Shown here piece after piece: positions 1-10,124 of a stretch of DNA of 64,000 nt. The notes beneath the pieces are model-generated. The model was not told where the DNA came from. It ran no database searches and saw only the letters and a list, made by a program, of their open reading frames with translations. Origin of the DNA: Phragmites australis (lineage: Eukaryota; Streptophyta; Magnoliopsida; Poales; Poaceae); NCBI RefSeq assembly GCF_958298935.1, contig NC_084924.1, positions 9,734,001 through 9,798,000 on the forward strand. Reading direction: 5' to 3'. Both the position numbers and the translations under genes were made by a program. How positions within the stretch are numbered: position 1 is the stretch's first letter; each line of letters begins with the position of its first letter.

Positions 1-16
1 TTGACCATGCGCGGGG

Positions 17-780
17 ATGAGAGATTGCAATCCCTTTCACACCCTGATGGAGGAACGACTCAAGCTCAGCCGCGAGAGCACGACAACAGAGGTAGACACG
101 ACGAAGTACAGGAGGCTTGTCGGTAGCCTCTACTACCTCGTCCACACGCGGTCGGATCTCGCCCTTAGTGTCGAGTTCGTGAGCCGCCTTGTGGAGCAGC
201 CACCTCAGGAACATATGGCGACTGTGAAGAGGATCCTGTGCTATTTTGCCGGGATAGTCAACTACGGCTGCCACTACGGGAAAGCAGAGGAAGCACGGTT
301 GGTTGGCTACAGCGACAGCGACCTCGCTGGCGACATTGATACGCGGAAGAGCACTTCTGGCGCTCTGATCTTCTACGACGACAACTTGGTGAGTTGCCAT
401 TCACTCAAACAGAGGGTGGTGGCCCTGTCATCCTATGAAGCAGAGTATGTCGCCACAGCCACTGCAACTACACAAGGTGTGTGGCTGGCTCGATTGCTCG
501 GCGAGTTCAAGGGGAAGCCTGTCGACACTGTTGAGCTCAAGGTTGACAACAAATCAGCTCTGGCACTTGAGCAACAAAAACCCTGTGTTCCATGAGCGCA
601 TCAACCACATTGATGTGCGCTATCACTTCATCAGGGAATGCTTGGACAACAGGATTGTCAGTGCAGACTTTATTGGTACCAAGGACTAGCTCGCTGACAT
701 TTAGACGAAGGCACTCTGGCGAGTCAGATTCCTGGAGCTACGTTCTAGGATTGGAATGGTCACAATCAATTCTAAGTCCT
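17..780 (+). pseudogene. Ty1/copia pol, C-terminal RNase H part, broken
   Basis: This is the last part of a copia polyprotein, the RNase H that removes the RNA strand during reverse transcription. The end of the reverse transcriptase (YRRLVGSLYYL) leads into RNase H with GYSDSDLAGD, the KSTSG segment, SSYEAEY and the family motif NPVFHERINHIDVRYHFIRE. The first frame runs to a stop at 595. A frameshift near 575 moves the homology into the next frame, which meets a stop at 687-689 (DFIGTKD then stop) and another soon after, while copia-like residues continue to about 770. The element is therefore dead. It enters from outside the window and is followed at once by its LTR. Family assignment is firm; the lineage (Retrofit/Hopscotch-like) is a guess. 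Confidence 0.9.
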
Positions 781-803
781 CACACAACGATTAGGTGGAG
801 ATT

Positions 804-1629
804 TGTTAGCATAACATTGTGTGAGTTAGTGTTAGGCATCAGTTTCAGGTCTTAGTGTCAGTGTTCAGTTAGACTATCAGCTAGATTTCAGTTGTGGAGT
901 TAGGCAGTTAGAGCTCACGCCCGACTGTTGGACGTGCGCTAAGCTTAGGGAGGCCATTTCGGCCATGATCAGTAGGCCACTAAGGCCATGATCTAATGTG
1001 CTTCATCGCAGCCTACGTTGCATGGATACATCCCACATGTGCTGTATCGCCATCTAGGACGTGTACAGTACGGGGATACATGGGGATACGGGGATCCGTC
1101 GGTGCCCCTCCTATCCGTCGCCCCAGCAGAAGAGAGGAGCACAGGCGCGTCGCACCACCTCTGCCCCTCCTCTCCGCCGCAGCAAAGAGGATCACAAGCG
1201 TGTTGTGACGCCGCCACCCCTTCCTGTCTGCCGCTACCGCCCACCGGTATGGCCCTTCCTCTCCGCCTCAAAGGTGGAGGCGGCGGCAGCGGCGGCTGGG
1301 GCCAGCAGGAGGAGAGGCAACAACGGCTAGGGTGAGCGGGAGAAGAGGCGGTGGGGTGATCGGGTGAGGAGCGACGAGCGGGTGGAGAGAGGGTATTAGC
1401 GTATGGTTGTAGATGGGCTGTTGGGTGGTTCAGATGGTTCCTAAAATGGCAGCTCAATACATCTAATTATTTTTTCTTTTCTTTTTTCTTAATAAACATG
1501 TGGTGTATTTTATTATACATGTCATATCCCAGTATCCGTATCCTTGTATCCGTATCCCCGTACCGTGCAACATAGATTGCAGCACAACATGAGCTCGTGT
1601 TCATAGTTCTGGAGTGAGTTGGGGTGACA
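804..1629 (+). repeat. 3' LTR of the copia element, interrupted
   Basis: The LTR begins TGTTAGCATAAC directly after a purine-rich tract (TTAGGTGGAGATT, 791-803), the expected polypurine tract position, about 100 bp past the pol remnant. The likely end is GGGGTGACA at 1629, giving TG...CA termini, but this end is less certain because the partner LTR lies outside the window. The LTR is split by the hAT-like element at 1013-1575; without it the LTR would be about 260 bp. Between 1630 and 1653 lie 24 bp that may be original target DNA. Confidence 0.6.
1013..1575. mobile_element. hAT-like non-autonomous DNA element inside the LTR
   Basis: The terminal inverted repeats are CTACGTTGCATGG at the left and, read inward from the right end, CTATGTTGCACGG. 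Flanking 8-mers ATCGCAGC (1005-1012) and ATTGCAGC (1576-1583) agree at 7 of 8 positions, as expected of an aged hAT target duplication. Subterminal repeats built on GGATACGG occur near both ends (1067-1098 and, inverted, 1530-1562). The 563-bp interior is GC-rich and carries only short overlapping open frames in all phases, none resembling a transposase. It is most likely a deletion derivative. Confidence 0.6.
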
Positions 1630-1653
1630 TCAACCTGATAACTGCCGACTTTC

Positions 1654-1772
1654 TGTTAGGAGTATAGAATCCTTTACGTATTCATTAGTAGAGTCATTTT
1701 TCCTATACATACTCATGCACTTTATATGTTGCCCATGGGGTTATTCAATACAATCAAGTGCTATTCATAACA
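1654..1772 (+). repeat. 5' LTR of the small copia element
   Basis: Starts TGTTAGGAGTATAG and ends CTATTCATAACA. It is 119 bp, very short for a copia LTR, and is followed without a gap by the tRNA primer-binding site. Confidence 0.9.
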
Positions 1773-2589
1773 TGGTATCAGATTAAAACCTAGGGTTTTG
1801 TTTAGGGTTCTCTCTCCCAGTGCGTGGCACTTCTGCACCCCATCACCAGCATTGAGTTTCTACTCTTCATCCCAAGCCACTACTCATCTTCGAATCGTCT
1901 TCGTTTTGGATGTCTCCATCGTCGTCTTCTTCTTTGTTGGTTTTCTCTGTTAGCTCGTTGAAGTGATTGGGATTCTCTGCATCGACTTGATCTTCATCGT
2001 GCCACTTGGTGTTGTTGGTTTCAATTCTGATTGAAGAGAAACCGTTGAATTTGCCGTGGTTGTTAGCCCTTTTCCTAGTCAGATGGCACCGACGGTCTTC
2101 AAAACACAGAGCTACCTGCAAAGCTGGCCTCAACTCTTGATGAGATCCACTAGTGTTAGGCTCGTCGCTTACAGATCTGGTGCCTGTGTTGCTGATTTGT
2201 ATGATCCACCGCTCGGCAGATCTCTCTTCGCTAGGTTGTCACCATCGAATCTGGTGGACTAGTGAATTGGTCGCTATCTTGCTCCATCCTGATTTGATTT
2301 GGCTCGGTCTGCTCCACCTCGCTCTGCACAGGACTCCTCGGACCACCCTCTTTGTGCCGTCATTCTTCAACTTGGCCGCTGCTCTCTTCCAATTGGGGAG
2401 GACGAGATCATGTTTGTTTGGCTTGATCTGATTGGTGAGGGGCTTCGTCTTTTGCCTACTTTTAGTAGTGTCGTGTTCTGCTTCGCTCAGCCCTGCTCCG
2501 TTTGATTTGCTTTGTTGCGTGGTGCAATTGCTTTGCTCCATGAAGCAGCATTGCAGTAGGTACTAGCATAACCGTTTTGCCAAAAAAAA

Positions 2590-3033
2590 ATGCCGTCCGC
2601 TTCCAGCAATGTTTCTATCCCTATTTGCCTGGTGCTTTTTTTATGGCACCAACTACTGGTAGTGGACTCTACGCATGCATGGTTTACTACTTTGGGGGTT
2701 CCTTACCGGTGATTTGCCTTGTCCAGCCTGCCCTACTCTTCCTGTCGAGCCTACAATTCTGAAGGAAGCTACCGAGGATGACAAGAAGTTGATGACCGGT
2801 TACCGTGATGGTGTTGTGTCCTTTAATGCTCAGTTTGTTGCGTACAAGACATGGATGGATGTGGATGCTTGTGCCGACAATATTCTCGTTGCTAGCATAA
2901 AGGAGCGCTTTGTTGGAGATGTTGTTGGTCTTGATTCTGCACAGCTGATGTGGGCACATCTTTGTGAACGCTATGAGCCCACTAGTCATTCTACGTTTCT
3001 TGCTGCTATGCACCATGAGCAGTCGTTGCGATA
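2590..3033 (+). pseudogene. copia gag fragment (UBN2-type), broken
   Basis: An open frame ending at 3033 contains KTWMDVDACADNILVAS, then LDSAQLMWAHLCERY, the helical pattern of copia gag (retrotran_gag_2/UBN2), which packages the RNA. The start is unclear. An ATG at 2590 opens MPSASSNVSIPI but that phase stops near 2700, so a frameshift separates it from the main gag frame. A stop follows EQSLR at 3033. No protease, integrase or reverse transcriptase follows; 3034-3637 is T-rich and closed in all frames. Confidence 0.7.
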
Positions 3034-3637
3034 GGACGATACTACACGTCTTTGGGATTTTGACTGGCATTATTCTTCTTCCGTTGCTTTTGTTAGTCTT
3101 GTTGCTAGTATCTCTATTTTTCTTTAGAATCTTTACTTCCGTTGTGTCCACATCCAAGTTTCTCTTTGAGTTCATCTTTGCCGTGTGAGCCCCTGTATTC
3201 GTTAGTCAGCCAATTTTCTTTTCTTTTTGTTAGCCAAATTTCGTATTTGTTTGGCTAATCTTTTACCGTCGTTATTGATGCAACTGTGCCATCTAAGTCT
3301 TTTCGTAGCTTTGTTTGCGATTCTTGATCTAGGGCATTCTTTTGTCATCTTGATCTTTTCTTAGCTTTAAAGGATACTTTATTTGTCGTCTTGCTACTCA
3401 TCGTTGCTTTGTTGTGATTTTTGACCAAGGACGTTTTTGTTGTCATCACCACGACTCTACTCATGTGCTTATTTTTACACTTCTTCGGCTTGATTTGACA
3501 TGTTACCAAAGCTCCACTTTACGACAACTTTGAGGAGATATTTTGGATGTATCAGTTTAATATTGTGTAAGTTTAGTACTTAGTATCCACTCTTTCAAAT
3601 GTAACGGTATTGCATATACCTTGCATTGGGGTGGGGG

Positions 3638-3753
3638 TGTTAGTAGTATAGAATCCTTTATGTATTGATTAGTAGTCGTTTTCCTATACGCACTCATGTA
3701 CTCTATATATTGTCCATGCGACTATTCAATACAATCAAGTGCTATTCATAACA
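3638..3753 (+). repeat. 3' LTR of the small copia element
   Basis: Starts TGTTAGTAGTATAG and ends GCTATTCATAACA. It is 116 bp and nearly identical to the left LTR, so the insertion is not very old. Immediately downstream is intron sequence and then a TOC64/OEP64 exon starting at 3773. Confidence 0.9.
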
Positions 3754-3772
3754 ACTTCATCATTCAATCCAG

Positions 3773-6528
3773 GCGCGAATTCAATGATCAGCATATGGAG
3801 TGGATAAACTCATTTAAACCTGCTGTGGATGCTCGGATAGTCAGTAATTTGTCTGACAATGGTGATTCGGCTATTGACAGCTGCCAAGATGTGAGAAATG
3901 AAGCACGCTTAGCTCTCAGTGCACTTCTTAAGGTATTAGAACATTGATTTCAGAATGAACTATTGTTTAGTCGTGAGCTTGTGATAGTGCTTGCTGACAA
4001 TGCCTTATTCTGTGATGTTGATCTGCTGATCCACAGGATGATGGGATTTTGGTCATTCCAACTACTTTGGGATGCCCCCCAAAGCTTAATGCTAAGGAAC
4101 TCTCATCCGAAAGCTACAATTCTCAGACATTATGCCTTTCATCTTTAGCTAGTATGTCAGGGTGTTGCCAGGTACAATCTTTCTAGAGACCATCTTTCAT
4201 TGAAATTGTGTTACTAGCACATAAAGTGTATAACTTGTTTTTGTTTTCCTCCAGTGACCTGCTGAACCTTCTTTTTTTTAATGAAGTTGCAAACTTGTAA
4301 TTATTTGTCTCCAATTGGCATTTTGGATAGGACTGAACATTTCATGCGAGTCTGTTCCACATCCAGTCAAAAAGTCTAACAAGTAACAACTAACAACTGG
4401 TGCTATGGACATAAACTCCACCACATATGTGTACCCTTTAGCAACCATTACAGCTTGTAGAGTGTCCTAAGTGTGTAGAAGCACTGGTGAGCCAGAGGAG
4501 CCCTAGAGTGATGATAAGTTGATCTTTACACTGCATGAATTGAGATGCCGGAATAATTGAGTTTCTAGATATCTTCCTACAAATGCAATCCCTATTGGGC
4601 AAACTTTATTTTAAGTGAAATAGCAGCTTTGCAAAAGTTATTCCAAAATGTAGCAGATTGCCACTAGGCTAACAACAGAATTAACCACCATCTGGAAACA
4701 GGGAAAGGATATAAAGGATTTATTATGTGGGCACAGTCAGTAGCGGAATCAATTTCTTGGTCGTACAGATGCCAGACATGAAAGTTCCAAATTGCTTCTC
4801 CTTTTTTTTTCCCCATTTTTTCCCAGATTTTACTGCTACTTTTTGTAAATGAAGCAAGCTACTTTTAGGGGTTAGGTTTGGACTTGGGTGTGAATAGGAG
4901 TGGGTATCGGAATGGATAATGCCCTGAATATGCCCTTGTAATGAGTTTCACTGTCATCCCTAGCTTTAGCTACATATCACATGGTTACTTTCCAGTAAAG
5001 GCTTTTATAGATATTTACTAATGCGGCAGTTTTGATGACCTTTTCAGGTTTGTGTCCCTCTGGGTACACATGATAAGTGTCCTATTTCGGTTTCATTCGT
5101 TGCTAGGCACGGTGGTGATCGTTTTTTATTGGACACCACTCAAACTATGTATGCGACCATCAGAGAGCAAGTGGAGATCCTAGCAACATCTAATGTTTCA
5201 AGTAAACAGGCGATGAATGAAGAAGCAGCTGAAGCTGCTAAAGAGAAAGTCAGTTTCCTTATTGCTTGAATGCTTGTAGATTGTAGCTTTTTAATTTTCT
5301 AACTTGCGCAAATCCTCTAGTAGCACCTTGACTTAACAGTCGATATATCAAGAATAAGCTGATGGTAGTTCAATTAGAAGATGCATAATCCTACTGTGCC
5401 AAGAGAGCGTTTTGGGCATACTTGCTTCCCTTGATCTATAACTATGCTCAAGCAGATGTGAACTAGCACTGTGTTGGACCAAAAACCAAAGCTATCTTGG
5501 GGGACTACTAGGGTTAACATTTTTCCTTTGTGTGCTTCTTGACAGGGTAACGCTGCATTTAAGGAGAAACAATGGCAAAAGGCGGTAAATTTCTATACAG
5601 AAGCGATCAAATTCAACGGAAAAGTGGCCACCTACTACAGCAACAGAGCTGCTGCGTTTCTAGCACTTGCTAGGTATGATCTTCCCCTATCTGGCATCTG
5701 TTTTTGTCAATATCATTTGATGATCTGGCGTGTAAGAAGTGTTTTTCCAACACTCTTTTGTTACTTGATGGTTCACCTTTTTGGACCTTCCAGCTATCGT
5801 CAAGCTGAGGCAGATTGCACTAGTGCCATCGATCTTGATCCAAAGGTTAGGATCTGTTTTATTGAGCTGTGAATTGTGCAATACAATATGCAATGGTCAT
5901 TATTCTAATATATTTACAATACACATATAGGAGAGATTAGAATGGAAGTACAAGATAGGAATTTCTGAACTATCCTCCATGCAATATGTATTCAAACTTT
6001 CATATGGGTTGGCTCTGCTGTAGGGAGAAGACATCCAAATGACTTTTTGCTAAATGTATTTATCATTAGTAGACTTCTTTATTCAATTTTAAACAGTAGA
6101 TGCTTTTGAATCTGGTTGATGTTCTCATAAACACGTGATTTTTTTTGAAGTTACTGGCTTGATATTTACTGTATGTTCTCACGTTAATCTATTTGTCATT
6201 TTTAGAGCGTGAAAGCTTATTTACGGAGAGGCACTGCAAGGGAGATGCTGGGTTATTATAAGGAGGCTGTTGACGGTCAGTCTTACCTTTACCCTTTTGT
6301 GCCAGATAATTAGTATCTAAGGAATATCTAAGGACTCCCGATTCATCAGTATAGCCAGTCTTCCCTTCGCCTTTGTGCCTGATGAGGAATTCATCTGTGT
6401 TTTCTATGAACTACATCTGATTGTATCGTCATGTCTAATTTGCAGATTTCAACCATGCCCTCGTTCTAGAACCAATGAACAAGACAGCTGGTATTGCCAT
6501 TAATAGGTTAAAGAAGTTATTTCCGTAA
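3773..6528 (+). CDS. TOC64: TOC64/OEP64-like outer-membrane import receptor, C-terminal half
   Basis: Seven exons are visible: 3773-3932, 4037-4171, 5048-5248, 5546-5673, 5794-5845, 6206-6275 and 6446-6528 (TAA). All six introns are GT-AG and all phases agree, giving 275 uninterrupted residues. The first three exons encode the end of the catalytically dead amidase domain (DDGILVIPTTLGCPPKLNAK, MSGCCQVCVPLG). The rest form three TPR repeats: GNAAFKEKQWQKAVNFYTEA, SYRQAEADCTSAIDLDP and SVKAYLRRGTAREMLGYYKE. The residues of a carboxylate clamp that binds Hsp70/Hsp90 tails are present: K and N around KEKGN, N in YSNRAA, and K and R in VKAYLRR. Family members are near 590 residues and dock chaperone-bound preproteins at the chloroplast or mitochondrial outer membrane. 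This C-terminal half cannot decide which organelle. The 5' exons, including the membrane anchor, are not in the window, where two retroelements lie upstream. Confidence 0.92.
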
Positions 6529-6784
6529 ATACGAAGTCGTTGGAATTGTTTCTCCATGAAGATGTGACCTCAGCTTGTGTGCACACAAGTTCCGCGTTTC
6601 ACGGGGTGGGAATGAAGTCCATGAGAGCTCAACTGACAGATGCTGTTGCATATGCTTTATGCTCTGACAAGGTATTAAATTATCACTGCTGGTAGCAACG
6701 GAATTACGGAGCTGAGGGTCACTTGTTCCTTCCCCCCAAAGTTTTGGAAAAGCAAAATAAAACACAAGTTTTGGGAGCTGATCA
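6529..6784 (+). other. Probable 3' untranslated region of TOC64/OEP64
   Basis: No conserved frame continues past the stop at 6526-6528. An AATAAA signal occurs at 6756-6761, a plausible distance for a plant 3' UTR. The actual cleavage site cannot be seen. Confidence 0.45.
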
Positions 6785-7789
6785 TAGTAAACAATGTCTT
6801 CAAATGTGCTTTACGGGTGTCCTCGGTCCCCCACCATGTATCATATTGGGTTCGCCAATTATTTGTTCAAACCCTTTGCCAATAATACCTTTTGCCATGC
6901 TGACCTGTACCCATCCGTCTTTGCCGTTCCAGATGCACTTCAGGGGTAGTCCTGGAACGGTTGCCCCTGGTGAGGCCGCTCGTGGAGGCTTCTAGGGCAT
7001 GAACAATGGTAGGAGAGAGTGTTAATTACATATATAAAAATTGTTAAACTAATATGATTAATTAGTTTGTTCAACTAATATAAATAGTGCTGTTTATGTA
7101 AGTATCTCGTTCTCCGTCCAAGCATCTATTCTAGGGTGGTTGAGAATTTTTTTTAGTTTTTTTTTTCATAAACATGTCTAAGAAATTTGTTTTTTTTTTC
7201 ATAAGTATCTTTTCTAAGTACCCCTTGTACATGCTCATGTGCTGACACTGTATCAAGGGTTAGTTCTTGATAATGATTTTAGTGTATTGGTTGATGAGTA
7301 CGTGTGTATTGATCGATGAGTACGTGAACAACGCTTGTGTTACGAGATTTGTTTATGATGAATTTAAGAACATATGGATTATTCAGGTTTAGACCTCTCT
7401 AAAAATAATAGGTTTACGTTCTGTATATTTTATTATTAGAGTTTGTTAATTGGTTTTAGATAAATTTTCATCACTCTATCTACCTTTACAAATCAGGTCC
7501 TGTTATCTTTATATATACTATAGAGAAAGAGAATTTACAAGTGGATCCTGCTTAGCAGATCTATGTCTTGTTAGATATTCTATTTTTGGATCATCATCAT
7601 AAAGAACTAAGTGAACTTAACTTGTTCTGAGATATCTACATACTCGTCTCATCCGTGGAACGTCGTTGCACCTGCCTCCCTAGGTCGCTCGATCTGTCCT
7701 ATCACTGTGCGTTGCAAGTTTGTATGTCAAGTCGCCTTGTGTCTACGCTCTGTAAGTTTACCTACAAAAATCATTCACTTACCAGACCG
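6785..7789. other. Non-coding AT-rich stretch, nothing firm
   Basis: No gene is visible. 7015-7240 is rich in A and T with several TTAATT and T-tract runs and may be a decayed MITE, but no clear inverted ends or target duplication were found. GTGTATTGATCGATGAGTACG-like words repeat near 7284-7325. Confidence 0.3.
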
Positions 7790-8010
7790 TTTTATAGATC
7801 CTGCCCTGTCCGTTAAGTGAGGCAAGTTGGTCCGTAACATCTCGCTTTGTAGCAATTAATGTTACGAGATGGGGCACTATCCATTTACATCGCTATTTTA
7901 TAGATCCTGTCTCGTCCATCAAGTGACGCAAGTCGGTTCGTAACACCTCACTTGATAGCAATTAATGCTACGGGACGGAGCACTGCCCATCTGCACCGTC
8001 TACAACTTTA
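7790..8010. repeat. Two tandem copies of a ~106-bp unit
   Basis: TTTTATAGATCCTG begins at 7790 and again at 7896, and the following about 100 bp match, including CAATTAATG then TACGAGATGGGGCAC in one copy and TACGGGACGGAGCAC in the other. It sits against the LTR-like piece at 8018-8282 and probably belongs to the same gypsy LTR. Confidence 0.7.
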
Positions 8011-8017
8011 TTTGCTG

Positions 8018-8282
8018 TATGAAGTACTTTGGGAAGGAAAACAGTTGAATAGACATCAATAAATGCGATTACATAGGTTAGGTATGAGCGTCTTGTGATC
8101 AGCAAGTGCTGGTCGTGGGAACATATTATATTGTAAGGAGGTTGGTCGCACAAGCCTCGTGCTGGTCATACAAGGCAAGGGCTGATGCACGATGGGTCAA
8201 GGTTCAGAAAATACCTCCATCAGTCGCCACATCCCTCGTGGGGCCTGTTAGCCAAGATGCCTCCTTACTTAATACACTGACA
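8018..8282 (-). repeat. Probable 3' LTR remnant of the Tat gypsy element
   Basis: This piece ends ACTGACA at 8282. Read on the minus strand it is preceded by GGGGGTTAC, a good polypurine tract, and then starts TGTCAGTG. The same sequence, about 80 percent alike by eye, recurs in the same orientation at 18311-18569 (shared words AGACATCAATAAAT, GGTTCAGAAAATACC). The two therefore bracket the gypsy remains. The left limit is not sharp. Confidence 0.55.
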
Positions 8283-9044
8283 GTAACCCCCAAGCTTCCC
8301 TGTGGCCGTGGTCTTATGTCATGAGAAGTTAAGCGTCCTGAAAAAGAAAGAGAACCATTGATCGCCGCTGGGCTCGAGGGACTTTTGATTCCCCATGCGT
8401 GCCCCCTTAAATTTCGAGCGGTTTAGATGCCGCATTGGTTGAGATTCCTTAGTACTTCTGAGAGTGAGGTGGTGGATCTTTATGATTTGTAAGAGTTAGG
8501 CCTTAGTACTTCTGATGGCCTCACCGATGGCTGGAAGACCACCTGGGAGCATTGCGGGTTTTGGATCGTCTGGTCTGAACCATTTGTTCGGAGTATTCAA
8601 AGAGTTTTCTCCATGCTATCGTGATGAGTAGGCTCTGACTGTCCTGCCCTGCTTATCAGTTAGGCTTAAGCGTGGGACTACCTTTAGCACAATAAGTCCC
8701 TCGGTGGCGACTAACGCCCACCGATTGGGGGGATTTGAGACCTTGTGTTCGTTATCCCGAGCCGTTCGTACCTCTGATATTGCGTGAGCAACGATCCCAC
8801 ACTGTTCAAAAGCTCTCGGTCACCTGGTCATTTTAACTTCTTGGCCACCAAGTCCTGTAGTGGCCGTCAAGCGTTGTCGCGTGTTGTGGTCGGAGAACTG
8901 ATCTAGCGGGGGTCTGTTGTTGGTCGTGAAATCCTGCAAAACAGAGTTCGGTCTTTTTAACTTTTTGAAAAAATTTACAAGTTATATTCCATGCTCGTCC
9001 GGAAGGTTCTACAAAATAGACAAGAAGGTTCGTCTTCGAGCAAC
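8283..9044 (-). other. 3' non-coding interior of the Tat gypsy element
   Basis: Lies between the end of the integrase and the LTR. No frame with recognisable homology was found on either strand. Stretches such as 8560-8720 are GC-balanced but closed. This is probably the long untranslated tail typical of Tat elements. Confidence 0.4.
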
Positions 9045-10119
9045 CCTACACCTAGAACTTGCGCAACATGACGATGTTCTAGGAGTTGTGTAATTTACGT
9101 CGTCCTCTATGGCTAGCTTGACCGCACCAGGTCAGGTGACATCTACCACTTTGTAGGCCTCTTGCTATTTTGGGAAAAGTTTATTCTGATCAGCCTTATT
9201 TTGTATTTGCCTAAGGACGAGGTCACCTACAACAAGTCTCCGCTCATGCACCTTGCGGTTGTGATAGCGTCTGAGGCTCCGTTGATACCAGGTAGCTTGA
9301 ATTAAAACACGTTTGCGGAACTCTTCGATCAGGTTTACATCATCCTCTCGTCGCGCCATCTGGTCGTCGTCCGAGTAGTTGACCACTCGGGGCGATTGAA
9401 AGGCAATCTCAGAGGGAAGCATTACCTCTGTGCCAAAAACAAGAAAGAAAGGGGTTTCGGTCGTAGCTCTACTAGGAGTCGTTCGCAGAGACCAGAATAC
9501 TGTGGGTAGTTCATCTACCCAGCGTCTTGAATAGCTTTTAAGCTGATCAAATACATAGGTTTTGATCCGTTGCAGTGTCACCCCATTAGCCCTTTCGACC
9601 TGTCCGTTGTTCTGTGGGTGTGCCACCGATGCATAGCAAACTTTGGTCGCGATCTCTTCGCAGTAGTCCTAGAAAGCACTATTGGCGAACTGAGTCCTGT
9701 TGTCCGTAATTATGTGATTTGGACTGCCAAACTACACTACCAGCTCCCGTATGAACTTAATCGTTGTTGCGGTGGTGATCTTCCTAACGGGCTCGATCTC
9801 TATCCACTTGGTGAATTTGTTGATGGTCATGAACAGGAATTCAAAACCACCCATGGCTTTAGGGAATGGTCCCACAATATTGAGCCCCCAGACAGCGAAA
9901 GGCTAAGAGAGTGATATAGTTTGCAGTGTTTGGGTTGGTATGTCGGTCATGGTACTAACATGACTCGCACCGTTTCACCAGCTCGTAAGCATCCTGGAGA
10001 GCAGTGGGCTAATAAAATCCTTGCTGGGGTACTTTTTCGACTAGAGCGTGATACAAAGCGCGACTACCACATATGCCTTTGTGGATATCAGAGAGCACTG
10101 TACTCCCCTCTTCCTGAAT
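9045..10119 (-). pseudogene. Tat-lineage Ty3/gypsy integrase, broken
   Basis: Integrase inserts the DNA copy into the genome. A 154-codon frame (9165-9626) starts HPQNNGQVERAN, at the end of the catalytic core, and continues ELPTVFWSLRTTPSRATTETPF and FGTEVMLPSEIAF, wording typical of the Tat/Athila branch. The C-terminal strand region continues past a stop at 9163 in a decayed frame to about 9045. The core upstream (9640-10119) is recognisable only in pieces in shifted frames. The gene is cut at 10119 by the solo LTR at 10125-11381 and resumes beyond it. Several stops make it inactive. Confidence 0.85.
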
Positions 10120-10124
10120 GATGT

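Larger units (their letters stand above)
1654..3753 (+). mobile_element. Small non-autonomous copia retrotransposon
   Basis: This is a complete LTR unit of about 2.1 kb. The LTRs at 1654-1772 and 3638-3753 are 119 and 116 bp, begin TGTTAG and end ATAACA, and differ by only a few bases. The primer-binding site TGGTATCAGA (1773-1782), complementary to initiator methionine tRNA, abuts the left LTR, and a purine tract GGGGTGGGGG (3628-3637) abuts the right LTR. The interior holds only a gag remnant, so the pol functions would have to come from another element. The flanking 5-mers CTTTC (1649-1653) and ACTTC (3754-3758) match at four of five bases. The right end lies 19 bp before a TOC64/OEP64 exon. 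Confidence 0.88.

Noticed and set aside
7015..7240. Possible MITE
   Set aside because: AT-rich with T tracts, but no paired ends or target duplication could be found.
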